NCBI RefSeq assembly: GCF_014207135.1
Contig: NZ_JACHCC010000011.1
Span: forward strand, 62,001 to 126,000
From: Pedobacter cryoconitis
Lineage (GTDB): Bacteria; Bacteroidota; Bacteroidia; Sphingobacteriales; Sphingobacteriaceae
Length of the DNA stretch: 64,000 bases
Reading direction: 5' to 3'
Shown here: positions 26,510 to 33,690 of the stretch, piece after piece
How the letters are laid out: each line of letters opens with the position of its first letter
How positions within the stretch are numbered: the first letter of the stretch is position 1
The notes under the pieces: generated by a model
The model's input: only the letters and a program-made list of their open reading frames with translations
Told to the model about the DNA's origin: nothing
Database searches by the model: none
Translations under genes and position numbers: made by a program

Positions 26510-27049
26510 CTACCTGTATCTTACCTGTTGTTGTTTATCCAGCATTCCCAACTGATCTTTCATTTGTTTGATCTGGTCTGCCAGTAATTTATTTTTATCA
26601 GCTTTCTTAGCTTCTGTCAGGTACATCTGAGCTTCTCTCTTATTACGTTTTCCCATTGAAATACCAGCTAAACTCAGTTTAGCCAATGCTATATTATGAT
26701 CCATCTGCATTCCCAGGGCCAAAGACTTCTTGAAATACTTCTCTGATTGCATAGGTGCTTTTCTCGATTCAATTAAACCAACCAGCAAATTGTAATAACC
26801 GTGCTGAACTCTGATCAGCTGCGTCTCATAATTGGTGATTCTGTTTAAATAACGTTCAGCCTTAGGCATATCATCTTTACGCAGGAACCATTGTGCAAGA
26901 AGCATATTCTCATTGTAGAAAAAGGTCACTACAATTAAAATACTGATCAATACAGCTAAAATTCCCCAACCCCAAAAACCGAAAATCATGAGTGCTACAG
27001 CAACTCCCAATCCCACAAAAGCTGCAATAAGTCTTACTACGTTTGGCAT
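26510..27049 (-). CDS. Membrane protein with two N-terminal helices and TPR-like tail
   Basis: A 179-residue protein. Two adjacent membrane helices occupy residues 5-46 (LIAAFVGLGVAVALMIFGFW and GILAVLISILIVVTFFY). The cytoplasmic part has helical hairpins resembling TPR units (LAQWFLRKDDMPKAERYL, GLIESRKAPMQSEKYFKKSL, LAGISMGKRNKREAQMYLTE). I do not recognise a named family. A membrane-tethered scaffold is a reasonable reading, not a demonstrated one. It stands alone, and its start region is 93 bp from an inverted-repeat remnant. Confidence 0.75.
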   Translation of the reverse strand: MPNVVRLIAAFVGLGVAVALMIFGFWGWGILAVLISILIVVTFFYNENMLLAQWFLRKDDMPKAERYLNRITNYETQLIRVQHGYYNLLVGLIESRKAPMQSEKYFKKSLALGMQMDHNIALAKLSLAGISMGKRNKREAQMYLTEAKKADKNKLLADQIKQMKDQLGMLDKQQQVRYR

Positions 27050-27141
27050 ATCTATTTTTAATTATTTCGTGCAAATATCGTGTTTATATACCAAAAATCA
27101 GATTTAAAATTATAATTTAAACAAAAAAACTATTCCTCTCC

Positions 27142-27188
27142 AGGCCCGTTTAAATTTGATTTAACAGATGAATTTTAAACAGGCGCTA
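27142..27188. repeat. Inverted-repeat remnant of the intergenic element family
   Basis: The left half GGCCCGTTTAAATTTGAT and right half GATGAATTTTAAACAGGC are imperfect inverted repeats separated by only a few bases. The right half matches the right end of repeat copy A (GATGAATCTTTAAACAGGC). It overlaps the expected -33 position of the promoter in front of the thioredoxin-like gene. Confidence 0.55.
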
Positions 27189-27196
27189 AAGATGCT

Positions 27197-27204
27197 TATC
27201 TTTG
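27197..27204 (+). promoter_or_regulatory. Putative -7 element for the thioredoxin-like/ung pair
   Basis: TATCTTTG matches TAnnTTTG. Exactly 20 bases upstream lies TTTT (27173-27176) inside the repeat remnant, instead of the consensus TTTG. Confidence 0.4.
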
Positions 27205-27276
27205 GTAAAACCTGTCTCTGATTCTCTTTACAGAGACTGCACAGGTCCCTGATTATAAAAATAGTACTGATTGATT

Positions 27277-27684
27277 ATGCCTGATATGTCTGCCCGCAGT
27301 AAACTCATGGAGTTTCCGGAAATGAAAGAAAAGTACGATCTGGAATATCCTGATTATAAACCAGATCCTGTCGTACTGCAACAATTAAAACCGCTGTTAG
27401 AAAACAAGGAAATCATTATAGTTATGGGTGTGTGGTGCAGTGACAGCAGATTGCAGGTACCACACTTTTATAAAATCCTGGATGAATCGGGTGTCGAAGA
27501 AAAAACAATTACCCTGATTTGTGTAGATGAAATGAAAAAGTCAGCCAATGGCTTAACGGAGAATTTAAGTATAGAGAAGGTACCTACGTTTATTTTAACA
27601 GCCCATCGCAAAGAAATAGGTCGTATTACGGAGTGGCCGGAAGCTACTCTGGAAATTGATATGGTTGAAATATTAAAACAATAA
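27277..27684 (+). CDS. Thioredoxin-like protein with a single active-site Cys
   Basis: An ATG at 27277 gives 135 residues; a second ATG at 27286 is equally possible. The thioredoxin fold is marked by VMGVWCSDSRLQVPHF, where the usual WCxxC has only the first Cys (WCSDS), and by the cis-proline loop KVPTFIL. It therefore looks monothiol, like several Bacteroidota thioredoxin-9-type proteins. There is no signal peptide, so it is cytoplasmic. It ends 3 bp before ung and surely shares its transcript. A disulfide or mixed-thiol role is inferred from the fold only. Confidence 0.8.
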   Translation: MPDMSARSKLMEFPEMKEKYDLEYPDYKPDPVVLQQLKPLLENKEIIIVMGVWCSDSRLQVPHFYKILDESGVEEKTITLICVDEMKKSANGLTENLSIEKVPTFILTAHRKEIGRITEWPEATLEIDMVEILKQ

Positions 27685-27687
27685 AGA

Positions 27688-28365
27688 ATGTCAGCAGCAT
27701 TAGAACCAGGCTGGTTAAACGTCCTGGAACCTGAATTTGAAAAACAATATATGAAAGACCTGAAAGCTTTTCTGTTACAGGAAAAGGAATCAGGTACACT
27801 AGTTTACCCCAAAGGGGCTGATATTTTTAATGCCTTTAACCACACCCCATTTGATCAGGTCAAAGTCGTAATCTTAGGACAGGACCCTTATCATGGAGAT
27901 GGTCAGGCACATGGATTATCCTTTTCGGTACAAAAAGGAGTAACTACTCCCCCATCGCTGAAAAACATTTATAAAGAACTCGAAACCGACATAGAAGAAT
28001 TCAAAACACCAAACCATGGTAATCTTACTGCCTGGGCAGATGAAGGCATTTTATTATTAAATGCTTCACTTACAGTCAGGGCACATGAGCCAGGATCTCA
28101 TCAGGGAAAGGGTTGGGAAGCATTTACTGATCAGGCCATCAGCCAGTTATCGAAGCAAAAAACAGGAATTGTATTTTTATTATGGGGGAAATTTGCACAG
28201 CAGAAGGCTGTATTAATTGATGAAACGAAACATACAATTCTAAAATCTGCACATCCCTCACCTTTCTCTGCCTATAATGGATTCTTTGGCAGTAAACCTT
28301 TTTCAAAGACTAACGCAATTCTGATATCCGAAGGACGTCAGCCAATTAACTGGCAGATCAGCTGA
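27688..28365 (+). CDS. ung: Uracil-DNA glycosylase
   Basis: A 225-residue family 1 UDG excising uracil from DNA. The water-activating motif is GQDPYHGDGQAHGLSFSV (catalytic Asp in GQDPYH). The uracil-recognition Asn is in LLLNASLTV, and the C-terminal motif is SAHPSPFSAY with the catalytic His and minor-groove Ser-Pro residues. It follows a monothiol thioredoxin-like gene by 3 bp. The length is normal. It converges on the Lrp-family regulator without a strong hairpin between. Confidence 0.95.
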   Translation: MSAALEPGWLNVLEPEFEKQYMKDLKAFLLQEKESGTLVYPKGADIFNAFNHTPFDQVKVVILGQDPYHGDGQAHGLSFSVQKGVTTPPSLKNIYKELETDIEEFKTPNHGNLTAWADEGILLLNASLTVRAHEPGSHQGKGWEAFTDQAISQLSKQKTGIVFLLWGKFAQQKAVLIDETKHTILKSAHPSPFSAYNGFFGSKPFSKTNAILISEGRQPINWQIS

Positions 28366-28415
28366 TCCACCTTTAATTGGCTGACTCTTTCAATGAAGGA
28401 AAAAGCTTAATCCTT

Positions 28416-28886
28416 TTAGTACTCTAATGGAACAATAGGTTCTTTCTTAGTAGTTGACATAATCATCATTGTCTGAAAGGTCTTCACCACACTGATTTTA
28501 CTGATTTTGTCCATGATTAAACGTTCGTAAGCTTTAATGTCACTTACATAAACTTTTAAAAGAAAGTCTGCCTGTCCGGTTACATGGTGACATTCTGTAA
28601 TTTCTTTAATCTGATTGACTTCATCAAGGAATATCTGGATAGTATTATTCTTATGAAAATCCAGTTGTACCTGAATAAAAGTCTTAATCCCCAGTCCTAA
28701 TTTTTCTTCATCAACCAAAGCATGATAGCTTTTGATGAAGCCCGACATCTCCAGTTTCCTAACCCTCTCCAGGGTAGGTGCCGGCGATAATCCAATTTCC
28801 TGGGAAAGAAGCAAATTGGTTATTCTACCGTTTTCCTGTAAAAGTTTAAGTATTTTGAAATCTATCTTGTCTAGTTCTGCTGCCAT
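28416..28886 (-). CDS. Lrp/AsnC-family transcriptional regulator
   Basis: A 156-residue regulator with an N-terminal winged helix (LDKIDFKILKLLQENGRI then LSQEIGLSPAPTLERVRKLE) and a C-terminal RAM ligand-binding domain (VTGQADFLLKVYVSDIKAYE). Its length is standard. It is transcribed away from the DtxR/MntR-type gene, sharing a 137 bp intergenic region that holds the paired palindromes at 28977-29003, so cross-control is possible. The amino-acid ligand and targets cannot be read from the sequence. Confidence 0.92.
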   Translation of the reverse strand: MAAELDKIDFKILKLLQENGRITNLLLSQEIGLSPAPTLERVRKLEMSGFIKSYHALVDEEKLGLGIKTFIQVQLDFHKNNTIQIFLDEVNQIKEITECHHVTGQADFLLKVYVSDIKAYERLIMDKISKISVVKTFQTMMIMSTTKKEPIVPLEY

Positions 28887-28976
28887 TTTATCGATCTTGA
28901 ACTCAAAGGTAGAATAAGAACACCTTATTTACCAAATTTAATTCTAAAAATAAACAATAAAATTATGCATTATTTT

Positions 28977-29003
28977 ATCTAAAATTTTTTAGATTTATCT
29001 AAA
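28977..29003 (+). promoter_or_regulatory. Two overlapping palindromes, likely MntR/DtxR operator
   Basis: ATCTAAAATTTTTTAGAT (28977-28994) is a perfect palindrome, and its right half is the left half of a second one, TTTAGATTTATCTAAA (28988-29003). The result is three half-sites of ATCTAAA/TTTAGAT type, 21-47 bases before the regulator start. DtxR-family operators are short palindromes of this kind (TTAGGTTAGCCTAA for DtxR), so this is probably the autoregulatory site, and perhaps also controls the Nramp gene behind it. Confidence 0.65.
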
Positions 29004-29023
29004 TCTTTAATTAGGTCAATATA

Positions 29024-29677
29024 ATGCATTCATTTACCGAAGAAAACTACCTTAAAATCATTTATCATCTGTCCCAGGCAGAAGAAGGAACTGTCCAGAC
29101 TAATGCTATTGCAAATGGAATGAAGACCAAAGCTGCATCTGTCACGGACATGCTTAAAAAGCTGTCAGACAAGAATTTAATTGATTATATTAAATATCAG
29201 GGAGTCACTCTGACTGAAAAAGGTAAAACAGCAGCCATCAAAATAGTCAGAAAACACAGGCTATGGGAAGTATTTCTGGTTGACAAGCTCAAATTCAGAT
29301 GGGACGAAGTACATGATATTGCCGAAGAACTGGAACATATTAATTCGGCAGTACTGGTAGAGCGACTGGACGATTTTCTGGGTTTCCCTAAAAGAGATCC
29401 TCATGGTGATCCGATCCCGGACCAGCATGGAAATTTTGAGGATCTGGAAAACATACACCTGACGGAGATGACCAAAGGACAAAGTGGTATAATCGTCGGC
29501 GTGAGTGAACACTCCTCTCCCTTTCTGATCCATCTGGAGAAACTGGGTCTGACTATAGGTACAGCTATAAAGATAATTGAGATTACAGCCTATGATGGTT
29601 CTGTAGAACTCATGATGAATGATCAGAAGATTAACGTAAGTAAAAAGGTAGCAGAACATATCCTTCTAAAATCATAA
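29024..29677 (+). CDS. DtxR/MntR-family metal-dependent regulator
   Basis: A 217-residue regulator. The winged helix covers residues 1-65 (FTEENYLKIIYHLSQ, NGMKTKAASVTDMLKKLSDK). The dimerisation and metal-binding domain is at 66-140 (GKTAAIKIVRKHRLWEVFLV, VHDIAEELEHINSAVLVERL, FPKRDPHGDPIPD). A C-terminal SH3/FeoA-like domain lies at about 150-217. It sits 28 bp before an Nramp-type transporter, so it most likely controls manganese or iron uptake. The paired palindromes directly upstream suggest autoregulation. Mn versus Fe specificity cannot be settled by reading. Confidence 0.9.
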   Translation: MHSFTEENYLKIIYHLSQAEEGTVQTNAIANGMKTKAASVTDMLKKLSDKNLIDYIKYQGVTLTEKGKTAAIKIVRKHRLWEVFLVDKLKFRWDEVHDIAEELEHINSAVLVERLDDFLGFPKRDPHGDPIPDQHGNFEDLENIHLTEMTKGQSGIIVGVSEHSSPFLIHLEKLGLTIGTAIKIIEITAYDGSVELMMNDQKINVSKKVAEHILLKS

Positions 29678-29705
29678 GATAAAATAATTAAAAGACCTAT
29701 TGTTA

Positions 29706-31568
29706 ATGAAGAATACAGAATCATTAAGTGAAGTACATCAGAGCGTAGATACCGGCAAAAGGACAGGGTGGAGAAGAATATTATCCTTCATTGGTCCGGC
29801 GTACCTGGTAAGTGTGGGTTATATGGACCCCGGAAACTGGGCAACTGACCTTGCTGGTGGTAGTAAATTCGGTTACCAGCTGATCTGGGTTTTGCTGATG
29901 TCAAACTTAATAGCCTTACTATTACAATCACTGAGTTCGAGATTAGGTATTGTAAGGGGACTGGATCTGGCACAGGCTTCGAGAAATGCTTATCCTAAAT
30001 GGGTAAATATCCCATTATTTGGTTTGGCGCAAACCGCTATTATTGCCTGTGACCTCGCTGAAATCATTGGAATGGCAATAGGACTGAATTTACTTTTCGG
30101 ACTCCCATTGATCTGGGGGATCAGTATTACTATTTTCGATACTGTCCTACTTCTTTTCCTGATGAATAAAGGGATGCGTAAAATGGAAGTATTTATAGTT
30201 TCTATGGTCTTTATAGTCGGGATTTCATTTTTAGTAGAGATGTTCATTGTTGAACCTTCTGTAAAAGAAATTGTAAAGGGATTAAAACCGTCGGTACTAT
30301 CAGGAGAGGCACTTTATATTGCAATAGGAATCATCGGGGCAACCGTAATGCCTCATAACTTATACCTCCATTCTTCTCTGGTCCAGACAAGGAAATTTGA
30401 AAGAGATAATAAGGGAATAAAAGAAGCTATAAAATTCAATTTCATAGATACTGCCATTGCACTTAACCTGGCATTTTTTGTAAATGCCGCCATTCTGATC
30501 CTGGCCGCTGCCGCATTTTATAAAAATGGCTTGCATGAAGTTGCCGAAATACAGGATGCCTATAAATTACTCGGGCACATCTTTGGTAATGTTGCCCCAA
30601 CTCTTTTTGCTGTAGCGCTGATTGCAGCGGGACAAAGCTCAACCATTACTGGTACACTGGCAGGACAAATCGTAATGGAGGGCCACCTGAATTTAAGAAT
30701 ACAACCCTGGATCCGCCGCTTAATTACACGTCTGCTCGCTATTATACCAGCCTTTTTCACAATTCTATATTTTGGCAATGATGCCCTGAGCGGTCTGCTG
30801 ATTCTGAGCCAGGTGGTACTGAGTCTCCAGCTTGGGTTTGCTGTCATCCCATTAATCCATTTCACCTCTGATCAAAAAGAGATGAAAGGTTTTGCAATCA
30901 AATTATGGGTCAAAATATTAGCCTGGATAAGTGCAGCAGTAATTGTTGCTCTGAACATCAAATTGGTTATAGAAGAAATTTCAGGATGGGCTTCTGCAAC
31001 ACACGGATGGTACATCTATGGATTGATTATCCCTGCAGCAGTTTTAATAGGTCTGCTCCTGGTCTATGTTTTTGTATACCCGATTCTAAGTTCCAAAGTC
31101 AGATCCAGAAAAAATGTACCACATGGAAGCGCCTTAGCCATTGACAATATCGACCAGATCCACTATACTCAGATAGGTATTACTGTTGATTTTTCCAAGA
31201 ATGACCTGAATACGATCAGGCATGCCTTAATCCAGGGAGGTAAAAAAGCAGATTATCATTTGATTCATATTGTAGAAACTGCTGCTGCACGTTATCACGG
31301 ACAGGCGACAATGGATTACGAAACCCTGAGTGATGCAGAAAACCTTGAAAAATACTGTCATAACCTCGAAAAATTGGGTTATCGTGGCATTCCACATATA
31401 GGTTTTGGCGGCGCAGCCCGGGCTATTGCTGAAATATCGGAGACTAACGGGCTACAATTGCTGGTTATGGGTGCTCACGGACATAAAGGGCTGAAAGATT
31501 TAATATTTGGTACAACTGTAGATGCCGTAAGACATAAAATTACCATCCCTGTATTAGTGGTCAGATAA
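29706..31568 (+). CDS. mntH: Nramp divalent metal transporter fused to a USP domain
   Basis: The ATG at 29706 gives 620 residues. Residues about 20-455 form an Nramp/MntH transporter with the TM1 metal motif GYMDPGNWATDLAGG and the TM6 motif ATVMPHNLYLHSSL, both with intact metal-binding residues (Asp, Asn; Met, His). After the last helix, residues about 475-620 form a universal stress protein domain (IGITVDFSKNDLNTI, LVMGAHGHKGLKDLIFGTTV) with the GxxGHxGLxxxxxG nucleotide-binding signature. The transporter imports Mn2+ or Fe2+ across the inner membrane; the USP tail probably regulates it by ATP or stress state. It shares a transcript with the DtxR-type regulator. Confidence 0.92.
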   Translation: MKNTESLSEVHQSVDTGKRTGWRRILSFIGPAYLVSVGYMDPGNWATDLAGGSKFGYQLIWVLLMSNLIALLLQSLSSRLGIVRGLDLAQASRNAYPKWVNIPLFGLAQTAIIACDLAEIIGMAIGLNLLFGLPLIWGISITIFDTVLLLFLMNKGMRKMEVFIVSMVFIVGISFLVEMFIVEPSVKEIVKGLKPSVLSGEALYIAIGIIGATVMPHNLYLHSSLVQTRKFERDNKGIKEAIKFNFIDTAIALNLAFFVNAAILILAAAAFYKNGLHEVAEIQDAYKLLGHIFGNVAPTLFAVALIAAGQSSTITGTLAGQIVMEGHLNLRIQPWIRRLITRLLAIIPAFFTILYFGNDALSGLLILSQVVLSLQLGFAVIPLIHFTSDQKEMKGFAIKLWVKILAWISAAVIVALNIKLVIEEISGWASATHGWYIYGLIIPAAVLIGLLLVYVFVYPILSSKVRSRKNVPHGSALAIDNIDQIHYTQIGITVDFSKNDLNTIRHALIQGGKKADYHLIHIVETAAARYHGQATMDYETLSDAENLEKYCHNLEKLGYRGIPHIGFGGAARAIAEISETNGLQLLVMGAHGHKGLKDLIFGTTVDAVRHKITIPVLVVR

Positions 31569-31620
31569 ATTCAGATAAACTGCCATAAATCGGCAATTCT
31601 TTCGGATATTAGCTGATTCT

Positions 31621-32070
31621 ATGACGAACGATATTCAAATAAAAAATAAAAGAGCATACTTCGATTACCACGTTGTTGAAAAATTCAATGCCGGGCTGGC
31701 CTTATTAGGGACGGAGATAAAAGCAATCAGACAGGGGAAAGCAAACATGACAGATGCATTTTGTATGTTTATAGGTAACATATTATACGTTAGAAACTTA
31801 CACATCTCTGAATATAGTCACAGCTCATTCCATCATCATGATATTAAACGTGACCGGGTTTTGCTTCTGCAAAAAAAAGAACTGAAAAAACTAAAGTTCA
31901 GAAGTGAAGAAAAAGGCTATACCATTGTCCCGCTTCGCATCTTTACCAATGAAAGAGGATTTGCAAAAATAGAAATTGCATTAGCACAGGGAAAGAAAGA
32001 CTTTGATAAAAGAGATAGCATCAAAGACCGTGAATCTAAACGTGAAATGGACCGGGCAATGAAAGGTTAA
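31621..32070 (+). CDS. smpB: SsrA-binding protein SmpB
   Basis: A 149-residue tmRNA-binding protein needed for ribosome rescue by trans-translation. It starts with IKNKRAYFDYHVVEKFNAGL and has the conserved GTEIKAIRQGKANMTDAF and the C-terminal KGKKDFDKRDSIKDRESKRE region (KKxxDKR tail that enters the mRNA channel). Its stop codon abuts the stop of convergent pcm with no spacer. The tmRNA gene itself is not in the window. Confidence 0.95.
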   Translation: MTNDIQIKNKRAYFDYHVVEKFNAGLALLGTEIKAIRQGKANMTDAFCMFIGNILYVRNLHISEYSHSSFHHHDIKRDRVLLLQKKELKKLKFRSEEKGYTIVPLRIFTNERGFAKIEIALAQGKKDFDKRDSIKDRESKREMDRAMKG

Positions 32071-32736
32071 TTACCAGGCCTGGTCCCCGACCAATGGAAC
32101 AAATCTGAAAGTATCCAGTTCGAATTTTTCATACTCCGTTTCACTGACACGAATAACTGTAACCATAATCTGCGAATGTTCATTCCCAACAGGAATAACA
32201 AGGATTCCACCAACCTTAAGTTGTTTCAATAAGATTTCAGGGACAAATGGTGCCCCGGCAGTGACGATAATCTTATGATAAGGTGCATGATCAGCAATCC
32301 CCATTGAACCATCACCAAAAAAGAAGTTAGCATTATAGCCCATTCCAGGAAGTACTCTAAGTGTATGTTTGTAAATACTTTCCTGTCTTTCAATCGTAAA
32401 TACCTCTGCACCCAACTCCATTAATATACAGGTCTGATAACCCGATCCGGTGCCTATTTCAAGTACCTTATCGCCTTTATTGATATGCAATAGTTCACTT
32501 TGATAAGCAACTGTATAAGGCTGGGAAATAGTCTGCCCATCACCTATTGGGAAAGCAATATCCTTATAAGCCTGATTCCAGAACGTTTCATCAAAGAAAA
32601 AGTGTCTTGGTACTTTGCCAATTGCCGTTAAAACACGTTCATCTGCTATGCCTCTTGATTTAAGATGCTCGACCAATTTCTTCCTCGCTCCCCTTTCCCG
32701 GTAATTATCTACAAACTTGTATGCCATTGATTTCAA
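32071..32736 (-). CDS. pcm: Protein-L-isoaspartate O-methyltransferase
   Basis: A 221-residue SAM-dependent repair enzyme for isoaspartyl residues. Key parts are the N-terminal helix (RERGARKKLVEHLKSRGI), the GDGQTISQPYTVAYQ substrate loop, the SAM motif VLEIGTGSGYQTCILMEL and the post motif HKIIVTAGAPFVPEIL. The start may be ATG 32736 or the in-frame ATG three codons later (MAYKFVDN). Its stop touches the smpB stop directly, leaving no room for a terminator between the convergent genes. Confidence 0.93.
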   Translation of the reverse strand: MKSMAYKFVDNYRERGARKKLVEHLKSRGIADERVLTAIGKVPRHFFFDETFWNQAYKDIAFPIGDGQTISQPYTVAYQSELLHINKGDKVLEIGTGSGYQTCILMELGAEVFTIERQESIYKHTLRVLPGMGYNANFFFGDGSMGIADHAPYHKIIVTAGAPFVPEILLKQLKVGGILVIPVGNEHSQIMVTVIRVSETEYEKFELDTFRFVPLVGDQAW

Positions 32737-33006
32737 AAATACTGCTTTGAAATCGATTTCTAAGGTTTTAATTCGAGGAATTTACCGTATTCCTGCAAAG
32801 ATCCCCCTCTTCAGATCTTTAGCTTCTTTTCGGACTATTAAGCAAAAGATAAAATACTTGAGTGCTTAAAGACTAAAAGGGCAATATTATTTCAACAGAA
32901 AAATGAATATTACTTAATAATTTAAAAAAAAATAGTTACCCAATTTTCCACGGATTTATTCAAAATATTATATATTTTCAATCATCCAATTGACGTATAA
33001 CTCTCT

Positions 33007-33690
33007 ATGAAACAGATACTTCTACCCTGCTGTTTATTTATGTTTCTCTCTACAAATACCTTTTCTCAGGTTAACCCAAAATATAATTTCACTATTGGAC
33101 TAATCGGATTTAGCTACCTACAATTACCCCAAATTGCTGATCAGGATCAACAGAAATATCTAACTAATTATTTCTCTGGTGCTCTATTGAAATTAAATGA
33201 CCATCAGATTAGCTATCGTTTAAGCGGAAATTTTATTCATAATAATATTAATTTTCAAAGTGATTGTACAAACTGCAACCTGGATAATGGCCGGATTACA
33301 GATTATAATATCAGCATAGGATTCGAAAAGAACCTTAATTACGCACGTATACAACCATATTTCGCTTTTGATGCAGGTTATAGATATAATCGTTTTTCAG
33401 GCATACAGAATAGTATAAACCTGCAACGGAAGATTTATGCAACAGATGCATTAGAAACTATAAAAGATGGTTTTACCGCTGCTCCGGCATTCGGAATAAA
33501 GATCAATCCGATTGATGAGATTTCTATTTTTGCTGAAGGAGGTTTTCAATACTGCATCTCCTATCTGCACACGCAGACTATCAGCCAGGATCTTTCTGCC
33601 ACACTTACACAAACGACCGGGCATAAACAAGAAATACTATTTAAGCCGATTACTATAGGCATACAGTTCCACCTTGGAAATAAGGATTAA
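33007..33690 (+). CDS. Putative outer membrane beta-barrel protein
   Basis: A 227-residue protein with a signal peptide (MKQILLPCCLFMFLSTNTFS then Q). The rest alternates polar and aromatic residues in strands typical of an 8-10 stranded barrel (FDAGYRYNRF, PAFGIKINPIDEISIFAEGG, ITIGIQFHLGNKD), with the terminal strand ending near the C-terminus. I do not recognise a named family. A CTNCNLDNG loop has two Cys that may form a disulfide. Its stop codon overlaps the convergent priA stop by 4 bp. The function is unknown. Confidence 0.75.
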   Translation: MKQILLPCCLFMFLSTNTFSQVNPKYNFTIGLIGFSYLQLPQIADQDQQKYLTNYFSGALLKLNDHQISYRLSGNFIHNNINFQSDCTNCNLDNGRITDYNISIGFEKNLNYARIQPYFAFDAGYRYNRFSGIQNSINLQRKIYATDALETIKDGFTAAPAFGIKINPIDEISIFAEGGFQYCISYLHTQTISQDLSATLTQTTGHKQEILFKPITIGIQFHLGNKD

